This document shows, one piece after another, positions 37,201 to 49,885 of a DNA stretch of 64,000 bases. The DNA is from Chondrosia reniformis. Its lineage: Eukaryota; Porifera; Demospongiae; Chondrillida; Chondrillidae. Positions within the stretch are counted from its first letter, which is position 1; each line of letters starts with the position of its first letter. The position numbers and the translations under genes are program-made. Below the pieces are notes generated by a model that saw only the letters and a list, made by a program, of their open reading frames with translations, was not told the origin of the DNA and searched no databases. The DNA lies in the NCBI GenBank assembly GCA_947172415.1, contig OX359189.1, positions 4,044,501-4,108,500 of the forward strand, read 5' to 3'.

Positions 37201-39363
37201 ACAACTAGTCCTTATAAATAGTGTATACAACTAGTACATACAACAATTACACTCAACTAGTACATATAACTACTACATATGAATAGTACTTATACACAAA
37301 ACTAACACATAACAATATTACAACAACAAGAACAAAAAATTAGTTCCTTCCTAATACCTACTATAACTTGTACTGGAAACTATATACAACTAGTTCAAAC
37401 AACAGGTACATACAACTAGTACATACGATTAGTCACTAGTACATACAACTAGCATATACAACTAGTACATACAATTACCCACCACTGTTACTTGCATGTA
37501 ATACATATAATTACTACACACAACTAGTACGTACAACTAGTATATAGCACATAAAACTAGTCCTTCCCTGGTACCTAGTATAACTAGTATAAGAACCTAC
37601 TACTAGAACATACATCTAGTACATAAAACTACTACATACAACTACTACATAAAACTTATACATACAACTAGTGCATGTAACCAGTACACACAACTATTAC
37701 ATATATCTAGTACATACAACTAGTACATACAACTAGTAAATACAACTAGTACATACAATTATTGCACACAACAAGTCCATAAAACTAGTATGCAGGTAGT
37801 ACAAACAACTAGTATATACAACTAGTACATGCAACTAGTATCTAGTACATACAACAACAACCTATCTAGTACCTAGTATAACTAGTACATTAACCAACAA
37901 CTAGTACATACACATAGTACACACAACTAGTACATACTACTAGTGTGTACAACTAGAAACTAGTACATACTACTAGTTCATAGAACGAGTACATAATATC
38001 AGAACATACAACTTGTATATGCAACTAGTACATAGCTAATATTTATGACTAGTATATACATACAACTAATACGTACAACTGGTACATAACTATTACATAC
38101 AATTATTACATTCCAGTAGTACAAACAATTCGAACAAACAACTACTACATACAACTTCTACATACAACTAGTATCTACAACTAGTATATAAAACTAGGAC
38201 TAGTACATAAAACTCGTGCATACAACTAGCATATGCTACTAGTACATACAAATAGTACATACCAAATAATACACACAACTAGAACATGCAATTAGTACTT
38301 GCAACTAGTAAATTTAAGTAGTTCATACAACTAGACCAAACAACTAAGTCAAATAACTATTACATATACCTGCTAAATATACCCAGTAAATACACATATA
38401 CCTTGTAATTATATATAGTACACACAACTAGTACTTACAGCTAGTGCATACAACTAGTACAAATAACTAGTCCACACACATATAAATGGTACTTATAAAT
38501 AGTACATACACATAGTACATATATACAAAGAGTACATACAACTAGTACATACAACTAGGACATACAACTATAAACTAATACCCACAACTAGTTCATAGAA
38601 CGAGAACATAATACTAGAATGTACAACTTGTATACACAACTTGTATATAGCTACTACATACAACTAGTTCATACGTAAAACTAGTGCGTCCAACTCGTAC
38701 ATAACTATTACCTATAACTAGTAAATATAACTAGTACTAAAAAGGGGTTAGGTTCTCTTTATGTACTAGTACTAGTACATAAAACTAGTTCATGCAACTA
38801 GTACATCAAAATACAACACACCACTAGTACATACAACTAGTACATACTACTAGTACAAACAACTAGGACATAAAACTAGTACATCCACCTACTACATATG
38901 ACTAGTACATACACATATACCTAGAAATTATAAATAGTTCATACAACTAGTGCACACAGCTAGTGCATACAACTAGTAGAGATAACTAGTACACAAGCAT
39001 ATAACTAGTACATACACATATATCCATTTATTATAAATAGTACGTGCAACTAGAACATACACCTAGTTCATAAAACTAGTACATACAACTAGTACATACA
39101 ACAAGTACCTTCCTAGTACCAAGTATAACTAGTACCAAGTATAACTAGTACAAGAACCTACAACTAGTAAATTCAACTAGTACATACAACTAGAACATAC
39201 AACTAGTATATACATACAACTAGTACATAAAACTAGTATATACACACACCTAGTACATATAACTAATACATAAAAACATAACTAGTACATATAAATAGTA
39301 CAAACACCTTCTACATATAACTAATACATAAAAATATAACTAGTACATATAAATAATACAAAC
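34244..39363 (-). repeat. 13-bp minisatellite array, minus orientation
   Basis: The same satellite in reverse complement (tacatacaactag), so the strand becomes A/C-rich. Blocks seen in the plus arrays appear inverted, for example the gtactttctag block near 34440 and the gtttgagtactag block near 35380. It parallels 45344-49202. Confidence 0.95.
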
Positions 39364-39919
39364 AGGGGGACCCTTTAATAAAGTTCGGCAGCCCCCTCTA
39401 TTGTTTTCATGACCCGATTTATGTATGGCTTCATGTTACGGATATATACATGTATATATATATAGAATACGAATTCATAGGCAACTATTGTAATACATTT
39501 TATACGTCGATAGATGTATAGTATGAGTTCATACGCAACTATCGTTACACTTAACTTATACGTCAATATATCATTTTTGCAAATGGTGGCATTCAGGAAG
39601 CTTTAGTTAACGAAGCTTTTCTGTCGCTATTTATAATTTTTAGGACACTTAAGCGTCCTCAAACGTTAGGATTAAGATTAATATGTCAAAGCCCAACGAT
39701 ACGGCCAAGTAGATCGAGTAAATTTGGGGGGAGGCAGCCCCATGAGTTTTTAAACTCGAACTACTTGTTATCCTAGGAACAGTCTTCGGTACAGATTTAT
39801 AGCCTATATGTTTCACATCGGCATCCATTTTAACTCGGAGATAAGTTGTAGACCTTCGAGGACACTTTTATCGAGTTCGGAGGCCATTTTTATCCTAGGA
39901 ACGGTTTTTGGTATGCTAT
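39364..39919 (-). repeat. Element X, copy 4 (inverted, one unit)
   Basis: Reverse-complement copy of X: it begins ggggaccctttaataaag, then the TA-rich part, the near-palindrome, the stem-loop and a single 123-bp unit ending ggtttttggtatgctatttc. The satellite beyond it is the inverted cataggtactaatt… block, so both X and its flank lie inside the inversion. Confidence 0.85.
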
Positions 39920-41457
39920 TTCATACAATTTGTACTTATAATTAGTACCTATGACTAGAACATTCACATATAACTGGTACATATAAATAGTACATATAAC
40001 AAGTGCATCAAACTAGACCTCCAACTATTACAACTACTGAATATATCTAGTACTAGAACTAGTACATACAACTAGTTCATAAAACTAGTTCCTACAACTA
40101 GTAAATATTACTAGTATTAGTACATATTAGAACTAGCACATGCAACTAGTACATAACTAATACATACAGTTAATACATACAAGTAGTACACACAACTAGT
40201 ACATACCACTAGTTTATACAACTAATACACACAACTAGTATATAACCAGAACATACAATTAGTACATAAAATTAGTTCATACAATTAGAACATACAACTC
40301 TTACATACAACTAGTACATACAACTAATACCTACAAATAGTAAATATAACCATTGCTACTTCGTACAACTAGTGCATACAACTAGTACATACATTAGTAT
40401 AACTAGTACCTACAACTAGTACATAAAACTAGTTCATACAATTACAACATACAACTACTACATACACTAGGACATACAACTAATACCTACAAGTAGTAAA
40501 TATAACTTGTACTACTACATACAACTAGTTCATACAACTATAACATTCAACTAGTACAGACAACTTGTACGTACAACTAGTAAATATAACCAGTGCTAGT
40601 ACATACAACTAGTGCCTACAGTTAGTATATATTACCTTTACTTGTACATTCCACTAGTTAATCCTACTAGTACATACAACTATTACATACAACTAGTACA
40701 TAACTAGTACATACAACTTGTACTTACAACTAGTAAACACAACTAGTACATACAACTAGTACATATAACTAGTTCATACAACTAATACACACAACTAGTA
40801 TACACAATTAGTTTATTCAACCAGTACATTCAACTAGTCCTAACACTAGTTCCTATAACTACTACTAGAAAGTACTTCCAATTAGTACATACAACTAGTT
40901 CATACAATTAGAACATACAAGTAGTACATTAACCCAGTACATAGAACTATTACATAGAAGGACTACATAAAACTGATAAATAGAACTAGTAAATGCAACT
41001 AGTACATATTAATTAGTACATAAAAATAGTGCATATAACTAGAACATAGGACTTTCGACTAGTACTTAAAACAAGCAAACATAACTTGTATATACTACTT
41101 GCACATACAAAAAGTACATATAATTAGTACCTAAAATTAGTATATATAAACAGTACTAGAACATAAAACTACAACGTACAACTGGTACATACAACTAGTA
41201 ACGAGTACGTACAAATAGTACATAGAACTAGTACATACAACTTGTACATACAATTAGTACGTACATCGATTACGTACAATTTGTACTACGATTAGTTCAT
41301 ATAACTAGTATATACAACTCAAACATAGAACTAGTATATTCAAATAGTATCTACAATTAGTAAATTTAACTAGTACTAGTATATAAACTAATACATTGAA
41401 CTAGTACATACACGTAGCAACAAGTACATACAACTCTATAATACCTACAACTGGTTC
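39920..41457 (-). repeat. 13-bp minisatellite array, minus orientation, cut by gap
   Basis: Inverted satellite similar to 49886-51424. It stops at ctggttc, immediately before the Ns. The copy at 51418-51435 shows that the next bases should be atacaactag, which is exactly how the sequence after the second gap begins. Confidence 0.95.
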
Positions 41458-41657
41458 NNNNNNNNNNNNNNNNNNNNNNNNNNNNNNNNNNNNNNNNNNN
41501 NNNNNNNNNNNNNNNNNNNNNNNNNNNNNNNNNNNNNNNNNNNNNNNNNNNNNNNNNNNNNNNNNNNNNNNNNNNNNNNNNNNNNNNNNNNNNNNNNNNN
41601 NNNNNNNNNNNNNNNNNNNNNNNNNNNNNNNNNNNNNNNNNNNNNNNNNNNNNNNNN
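41458..41657. other. Assembly gap, 200 N
   Basis: Exactly 200 unknown bases, a fixed placeholder length. The left side is inverted satellite; the right side is the inside of a PLE endonuclease. Confidence 0.99.
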
Positions 41658-41860
41658 GGCAGAGCATGCTGCACAGGAGTCGCACGACATTGACTGGGAT
41701 CGAGGGTGCCACAGTGATGGATGTTCAGCAGCAATATCACCAGAGATGCCTGCTGGAATCGTGGCACATCCAATCTGAATTGAACACAATGAATAGAGAT
41801 GAAGGCTACCTCCCCCCGGTTTATGACCTCCTCGTCCGCCAGCCTCGATCCTCAGACTAG
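41658..41860 (+). pseudogene. PLE endonuclease C-terminal tail
   Basis: The first codons read, in one frame, as AEHAAQESHDIDWD, the His/Trp stretch that follows the GIY-YIG core in PLEs. After a shift near 41695-41705 the next frame continues DVQQQYHQRCLLESWHIQSE and LNTMNRDEGYLPPVYDLLV to tag at 41858-41860. The CLLESWHIQ…NR-G-LPP ending is characteristic of PLE polyproteins. The catalytic core and the RT are missing, lost in the gap or absent. Confidence 0.7.
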
Positions 41861-41984
41861 TCAAGCCCCACCCACCCCTTGACCCATCCAGTCACACACT
41901 TTCACTATTTATTCCTTACTTACTGCACTGTTTGTTTTATCTTACTGCATAAAATATACTTCACGTGACCACCCACACTCCCAG

Positions 41985-42049
41985 CTTCCCGCCCATTATT
42001 TTCCCGCCCACAGCCATCTCACCTGCCCCTCCCCCTACCGATATATAAG
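41985..42049 (+). promoter_or_regulatory. E2F-like sites and TATA box, third PLE end
   Basis: ttcccgccc occurs at about 41986 and again as ttttcccgccc at about 41999-42009; atatataag follows at 42041-42049, about 30 nt before the hammerhead-like motif. The order is the same as in the two other PLE ends. Confidence 0.45.
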
Positions 42050-42076
42050 TCACCATGCCCTGTAATCTCACTACCA

Positions 42077-42110
42077 CTGGTGAGGACCCGAGATTGGGTC
42101 GAAACGTTTG
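42077..42110 (+). ncRNA. Hammerhead-like motif, third PLE end
   Basis: ctggtga, gaccc/gggtc stem, gaaacgtttg. The invariant A6 of CUGANGA is G here, so this copy should be inactive even if the family is a ribozyme. Confidence 0.3.
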
Positions 42111-42206
42111 GTAATCATTGACAAGCGACATCTGTCCCTATCCCTTGGCTAGTGCAGTTCCAGATTCTGAAGCATGAATACACCTAGCCACACAGAGATC
42201 TTCAAA

Positions 42207-44494
42207 ATAGTTATATGTACCAGTTGTATGTAATAGTTGTAGGTACTAGCACTGGTGATATTTACTAGTTGTACGTACAAGTTGTCTGTACTAGTTGAAT
42301 GTTATAGTTGTATGAACTAGTTGTATTTAGTAGTACAAGTTATATTTACTACTTGTAGGAATTAGCTGTATGTCCTAGTGTATGCAGTAGTTGTATGTTG
42401 TAATTGTATGAACTAGTTTTATGTACTAGTTGTATGTACTAGTTGTATGTACTAGTTACTAATGTATGTACTAGTTTTATGTACTAGTTATACAAACTAG
42501 GACTGGTTATATTTACTCTTTGTAGGTATTAGTTGTATGTACTAGTTGTATGTAGTAGTTGCATGTTCTAATTGTATGAACTAATTTTATGTACTAGTTG
42601 TATGTACTGGTTATATACTAGTTGTATGTATTAGTTGTATAAACTAGTGGTATGTACTAGGTGTGTGTACTAGTTGTATGTATTAACTGTATGTATTAGT
42701 TATGTACTAGTTGCATGTGCTACTTCTAATATGTTCTAGTACAAGTTATATTTCATCATTATATTTACTAGTTGTATGTTCTAGTTCAAGTTATATATAT
42801 TAGTTATATTTAAAAGTTATAATTAATAGTTGTTTGTATTGGTTGTATGTACTAGTTGTATGTACTAGTTGTAGCACTAATTGTATGGACTAGTTGTATG
42901 TACTAATTGGGTGAAAAATTATACGTCATAGTAGGAGTTCTAGTTTAATGTACTAGTTGTATGGACTATATATATGTACTAGGTAAATGTGTATGTTATA
43001 GTTGTATGAACTAGTGGTATGTACTAGTTATATATACTATGGTATGTACTATTTATATGGTCTAGTTGTATGTACTATTTGTATATACTAGTATATGTAC
43101 TACTTGTAGGTTCTAGTACTAGTTAAACAAGGTACTACGTAAGTGCCAGTTGCATGTACTAGCACTGGTTATATTTACTAGTTGTAGGTGCTAGTTGCAT
43201 GGACTTATTGAATGTTAGAGTTGTATGTACTAATTGTAAGTACAAATTGTATGTACTATGTGTATGTCGTAGTTGTGTGTTCTAATTGTTTGAACTAGTT
43301 CTATGTACTAATTGTATGAACTAGTCTTATGTCCTAGTTGAATGTGCTACTTGTATATACTAGTTATGTACTAGCTGTATGTACTAGTTGTATGTACTAG
43401 TAGTATTAACTACTGGTATATACTAGTAGTATTAACTAGTGGTATATACTAGTACTGGTAATATTTACTAACTGTAGGCACTAGTTGTATGTAGTAGTTG
43501 TACATACTAGGTGTATGTACTAGTTATGTGTACTAGTTGTAGGTTTCTAGTACTAGGTATACCAGATATTAAGTAGGTATTAGTTGAATGTACAAGTACT
43601 AGTTATATTAAATATTTTTAGGTACTACTTATATTTTCTAGTCGAATGTAATAGTTGCATGTACTAATTGTATATAATAGTTGTATGTACAAGTTGTATG
43701 TACTAGGTATGTACTAGTTGTATGTAATAGTTGGATGTACTAGTAGGATTAACTAGTGGAATGTACAAGTAAAGGTAATATATACTAACTGTAGGCACTA
43801 GTTGCATGTACTAGCACTGGTTATATTTACTAGTTGTCCGTACAAGTTGTCTGTACTAGTTGAATGTTATAGTTGTATGAACTAGGTGTATGTAGTAGTA
43901 CAAGTTATAGTTTACTACTTGTAGGTATTAGTTGTATGTCCCAGTGTATGTAGTAGTTGTATGTTGTAATTGTATGAACTACTTTTATGTACTAGTTGTA
44001 GGTACTAGTTATATACTAATGTATGTACTAGTTTTATGTACTAGTTGTACGTACTAGCATTGGTTATATTTACTATTTGTAGGTATTAGTTGTATGTATT
44101 AGTTGTATGTAATAGTTGTATGTTCTAATTGTATGAACTAATTTTATGTACTAGTTGTATGTACTGGTTATATACTAGTTGTATGTATTAGTTGTATAAA
44201 CTAGTGGCATGTACTAGTTGTGTGTACTAATTGTATGTATTAACTCTATGTATTATTTATGTACTATTTGCAAGTGCTAGTTCTAATATTTTCTAGTAAT
44301 AGTAATATTTACTAGTTGTAGGTACTAGTTTTATGAACTAGTTGTATCTACTAGTTCTAGTACTAGATATATTCAGTAGTTGTAATAGTTGGAGGTCTAG
44401 TTTGATGTACTTGTTGTATGTATTATTTATATGTACCAGTTATATGTGAATGTTCTAGTCATAGGTACTAATTTTAAGTACAAATTGAATGAAA
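42207..44494 (+). repeat. 13-bp minisatellite array, plus orientation
   Basis: Degenerate array, closely matching 31770-33386 with indels. It lies inside the 18,000-bp piece between the gaps. Confidence 0.95.
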
Positions 44495-45297
44495 TAGCAT
44501 AACAAAGACCATTCCTAGGATACAAATGGCCGCAGAACTCGATTAAATGGTCCCCGAAGCTATACAACCTATCTCCGAGTAAAAAATGGTTGCTGATTTC
44601 GAAAATATCTGCTATGACGCCATACTGAAGACCGTTTCTAGGTTAAAAATGACCACCAAATTTGATTAAAGGGTCCCTGAAGTTCTAAGACCTATCTCTG
44701 AGTTAAAATTGTCTACAAATTTTAAAAGATTGGTTATGAAAGCGCACCAAAGACGTTCCTAGGATAAAAATTGCCACCGAACTCGATAAATGTGTCCCCA
44801 AAGCTCTTATCTCCAAGTTAAAATGGCTGCCGATTTCAAACATATAGGCTATGAATCTGTACCGAAGACTATTCCTAGGATAACAAGTAGTTCGAGTTTA
44901 AAAACTCGTGGGGCTGCCGCCCACCAAATTTACTCGAACTACTTGGCCCCATCGTTGGGCTTTGACATATTACTCTTAATCCTAACGATTGAGGACGCTT
45001 AAGTGTCCTAAAAATTATAAATAGCGACAGAAAAGCTTCGTTAACTAAAGCTCCCTGAATGCCACCATTTGCAAAAACGATGTATAGACATATACATTAA
45101 GTGTTACAATATTTGCGTATGAACTCATATTATACATCTATCGACGTATAAAATGTGTTATAATAGTTGCGTGTGAACTCGTTTTATATATATATTTATA
45201 TATGTATATATATATATATCCGTAACAAGAAGCAATACATAAATCGCGTTATGAAAAAAATAGAGGGATGTGCCCAACTTTATTAAAGGGTCCCCTT
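44495..45297 (+). repeat. Element X, copy 5
   Basis: Three 123-bp units plus the complete tail, nearly the same as X3. The last unit and tail form an open frame (MAADFKHIGYESVPKTIPRI then SSSSLKTRG…ILTIEDA, within 44790-45002). A 123-bp unit is 41 codons, so the frame passes through successive units, but most copies have stops (gattaa). I treat it as a repeat, not a gene. Confidence 0.85.
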
Positions 45298-45326
45298 GTT
45301 TGTATTATTTATATGTACTAGTTATA

Positions 45327-45353
45327 TTTTTATGTATTAGTTATACATAAAAA
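45327..45353. repeat. Hairpin at satellite strand switch 2
   Basis: Same 10-bp stem and 7-nt loop as at 34227-34253, at the plus-to-minus switch in the 18-kb piece. The sequence on both sides is also nearly identical, so both switches descend from one event. Confidence 0.85.
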
Positions 45354-48300
45354 CAGTACATACATCTAGTAAATATAACTAGCACTAGTATATAAAACTA
45401 GTACATAGAAGTAGTACACACAGGTAGCAATGAGTACACACTACTAGTACATAGAACTACTACATACAACTTGTACATACAACTAGTAAACACAACTAGT
45501 ACATACAACTAGTACATATAACTAGTTCATACAACTAGTACACACAACTAGTATACACAATTAGTTTATACAACCAATACATTCAACTAGTCCTAACACT
45601 TGTTCATATAACTAGTACTAGAAAGTACTTCCAATTAGTACATACAACTAGTTCATACAATTAGAACATACATGTAGTACATTAACCTAGTAAATAGAAC
45701 TTGTACATAGAAGGACTACATAAAACTGATACATAGAACTAGTAAATGCAACTAGTACATAAAACTAGTACACAGCTAGTACAAACAACTAGTGCATACA
45801 ACTAGTACATACAACTAGTACATACAATAATACACACAACTACCACATACAACTAGTGCGTACAACTAGCACCTACAACTAGTAAATATAACTATATAGC
45901 TATAATACGTACAACTAGAACGTGCAATTAGCACAAACAACCAGTATATACATACAGTTAGTATATACACATATAATTAGTAAATATAAATAGTAAGTAC
46001 AACTAGTACGTATGACTGGTACATACAACTACTACATATATCTAGTACATAAAACTTTTACATACATCTAGTACATACAAATATAACGAGTACATATAAG
46101 TAGTTCAAACAACCAATACATACAACTAGTACTTATTCATAGTATATACAACTAGTATATACATACAACAAATACACTCAACTAGTACCTATAACTACTA
46201 GAAACCATTGGTACATATAAATAGTACAAACAACTAGTACATACAACTATTATCTCGTACATACAACTAGTACCTACCTAGTAAAACTATAACTGGAACC
46301 TACAACTAGTATATAAAAATAGTACATACATCAAGTGCATACAATTAGTACACATAAGTAGTACACACAACTAGTACATACAACTAGTAAATATAATTAG
46401 TGCAAGTGCATAGAACTAGTGTATACAACTAGTTCATAAAATTAGTACATACAACTAGTACATGCAACTAGTACATACAACTAGTACATATAACTAGTAC
46501 ACATAAATATAACCAGTACTATTACACAAACATATAACTAGTACACACCCATATAACTGGTACTTATAAATAGTACATACACATAGTACATAAGAATAGT
46601 ACATAAAAATATTACATATAACTAGAAACTAGTACATACAAGTATTTCATAGAATGAGTACATAATACTAGAACATACAACTTGTATATACAACTAGTAG
46701 ATAGCTACTACATACAACTCTTATATACGTACAACTAATACATACAACTTGCACATAACTTGTACATATAACTAGTACAGACAACTAGTATCTAGTACAA
46801 ACAACTAGTGCCTACCTAGGTCCTAGTATAACTAGTATTTGAACCTATATTTAGAACATACAACTCATACATACAACTAGTACATACAACTATTACCTAC
46901 ATAGCACATGCATCTAGTACATACAAATATAACGAGTTCATAAAAGTAGTTCATACAACCAGTACATACAACTAGTACTTATAAATAGTATATACAACTA
47001 GTACATACAACAATTACACTCAGCTAGTACATATAAACTACTACATATACTAGTACATACAACAATTACCTACATCTAGTACATATAAATGGTATATGCA
47101 TCTAGTATATACAAATATAACGAGTTCATATAAGTAGGTCATACAACCAGTACATACAACTAGTACTTATAAATAGTATATACAACTAGGACATACAACA
47201 ATTACACTCAACTAGTACATATAACTACTACATATAAATAGTACTTATACACAAAACTAACACATAACAATAGTACATACAACCAGTACAAAAAATTAGT
47301 TCCTTAATAATACCTAGTATAACTTGTACTGGAAACTACAACTAGTTCAAACAACAAGTACATACAACTAGTACATTCAATTACCCACCACTGTTACTTG
47401 CCTGTAATACATATAATTCCTCCACACAACTAGTGCGTACAACTAGTATATAGCACATAAAACTAGTCCTTCCCTGGTACCTAGTATAACTAGTATAAGA
47501 ACCTACTACTAGAACATACATCTAGTACATAAAACTACTACATACAACTACTACATAAAACTTATACATACAACTAGTGCATGTAATCAGTACACACAAC
47601 TATTACATATATCTAGTACATACAACTAGTACATTCAACTAGTAAATACAACTAGTACATACAATTAGTGCATACAACAAGTCCATAAAAATAGTATGCA
47701 GGTAGTACAAACAACTAGTATATACAACTAGTACATGCATCTAGTATCTAGTACATACAACTACAACCTATCTAGTACCTAGTATAACTAGTACATTAAC
47801 CAACAACTAGTACATACACATAGTACATACAAGTAGTACATACTACTAGTGTGTACAACTAGAAACTAGTACATAGTACTATAGTATGTACTATTTCATA
47901 GAACGAGTACATAATACTAGAACATACAACTTGTATATGCAACTAGTACATAGCTAATATTTACGACTAGTATATACATACAACTAGTACGTACAACTGG
48001 TACATAACTATTACATAAAATTAGTACATTCCACTAGTACAAACAATTCGAACAAACAACTACTACATACATCTTCTACATACAACTAGTATCTACAACG
48101 AGTTAATATAACTAGACTAGTACATAAAACTCGTGCATACAACTAGCACATGCTACTAGTACATACAACTAGTACATACCAAATAATTCACAACACGACT
48201 AGAACATGCAATTAGTACTTGCAACTAGTACATTTAACTAGTTCATACAACTAGACCAAACAACTAAGTCAAATAACTATTACATATACCTGCTAAATAT

Positions 48301-49202
48301 ACCCAGTAAATAAACATATACCTTGTAATTATATATAGCACACACAACTAGTACTTACAGCTAGTGCATACAACTAGTACAAATAACTAGTCCACACACA
48401 TATTAATGGTACTTATAAATAGTACATACACATAGCACATATATACAAAGAGTACATACAACTAGTACATACAACTATGACATACAACTATAAACTAATA
48501 CATACAACTAGTTCATAGAACGAGAACATAATACTAGAATGTACAACTTGTATACACAACTTGTATATAGCTAAAATATACAACTAGTTCATACGTAAAA
48601 CTAGTGCGTCCAACTCGTACATAACTAGTACCTACAACTAGTAAATATAACTAGGACTAGTACATAAAACTAGTTCATGCAACTAGTACATCAAAATACA
48701 ACCCACCACTAGTACATACAAATAGTACATACTACTAGTACAAACAACTAGGACTAAAACTAGTACATCTACCTACTACATATGACTAGTACATACACAT
48801 ATACCTAGAAATTATAAATAGTTCATACAACTAGTGCACACAGCTAGTGCATACAACTAGTAGAGATAACTAGTACACAAGCATATAACTAGTACATACA
48901 CATATATCCAATTATTATAAATAGTATGTGCAACTGGTACATACACCTAGTTCATAAACCTAGTACATACAACTAGTACATACAACAAGTACCTTCCTAG
49001 TACCAAGTATAACTAGTACAAGAACCTACAACTAGTAAATTCAACTAGTATATACAACTAGAACATATAACCTGTATATACACACACCTAATACATATAA
49101 CTAATACATAAAAATATAACTAGTACATATAAATAGTACAAACACCTCCTACATATAACTAATACATATAAATATAACTAGTATATATAAATAATACAAA
49201 CA
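45344..49202 (-). repeat. 13-bp minisatellite array, minus orientation
   Basis: Inverted satellite corresponding block for block to 34244-39363, but about 1.3 kb shorter through internal deletions. Confidence 0.95.
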
Positions 49203-49282
49203 GGGGGACCCTTTAATAAAGTTCGGCAGCCCCCTCTATTGTTTTCATAACGCGATTTATGTATGGCTCATGTTACGGATAT

Positions 49283-49322
<40 letters not shown>

Positions 49323-49885
49323 CGAGTTCATAGGCAACTTTTGTAACACATTTTATACGTCGATAGATGTATAATATGAGTTCATACGCAACTATCCTTA
49401 CACTTAATTTATACGTCAACACATCATTTTTGCAAATGGTGGCATTCAGGTAGCTTTAGTTAACGAAGCTTTTCTGTCACGATTTATAATTTTTAGGACA
49501 CTTAAGCGTCCTCAATCGTTAGGATTAAGAGTAATATGTCAAAGCCCAACGATACGGCCAAGTAGTTCGAGTAAATTTGGAGGGCGGCAGCCCCATGAGT
49601 TTTTAAACTCGAACTACTTGTTATCCTAGGAACAGTCATGGGTACAGATTCATAGCCTATATGTTTGAAATCGACATCCATTTTATCTCAGAGATAAGTT
49701 GTAGACCTTCGAGGACACATTTATTGAGTTCGGAGGCCATTTTTATCTTAGGAACGGTCTTTGGTACGCTTTCATAACCGACAATTTAGACAATTTTAAC
49801 TCAGAGATAGGTCTTAGAACTTCGGGGACCCTTTTATCAAATTTGGCTGCCATTTTTAACCTAGAAACGGTTTTTGGTATGCGAT
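49203..49885 (-). repeat. Element X, copy 6 (inverted, two units)
   Basis: Reverse-complement copy of X with the complete tail, a long (TA)n tract (49290-49319) and two 123-bp units. It corresponds to X4 but has one more unit. Confidence 0.85.

Larger units (their letters stand above)
41658..42206 (+). mobile_element. Penelope-like element 3' end, cut by gap
   Basis: The C-terminal end of a PLE polyprotein (to 41860), followed by about 345 bp of 3' sequence: two ttcccgccc sites, an E-box cacgtg (41962-41967), atatataag (42041-42049) and a hammerhead-like motif. The end at about 42206 abuts satellite (tagttatatgtaccag) equivalent to that near 1105 and 31770. It is a different PLE lineage from the 30631 element: little nucleotide similarity outside the shared motifs. 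Confidence 0.75.

Noticed and set aside
41366..41864. Minus-strand open frames crossing the first gap
   Set aside because: They run through 200 Ns and join unrelated contigs.
44790..45002. Open frame of 70 codons in X5 as a gene
   Set aside because: It is part of a repeated element, most copies are interrupted, and it starts mid-unit. Kept only as a coding-origin hypothesis for X.
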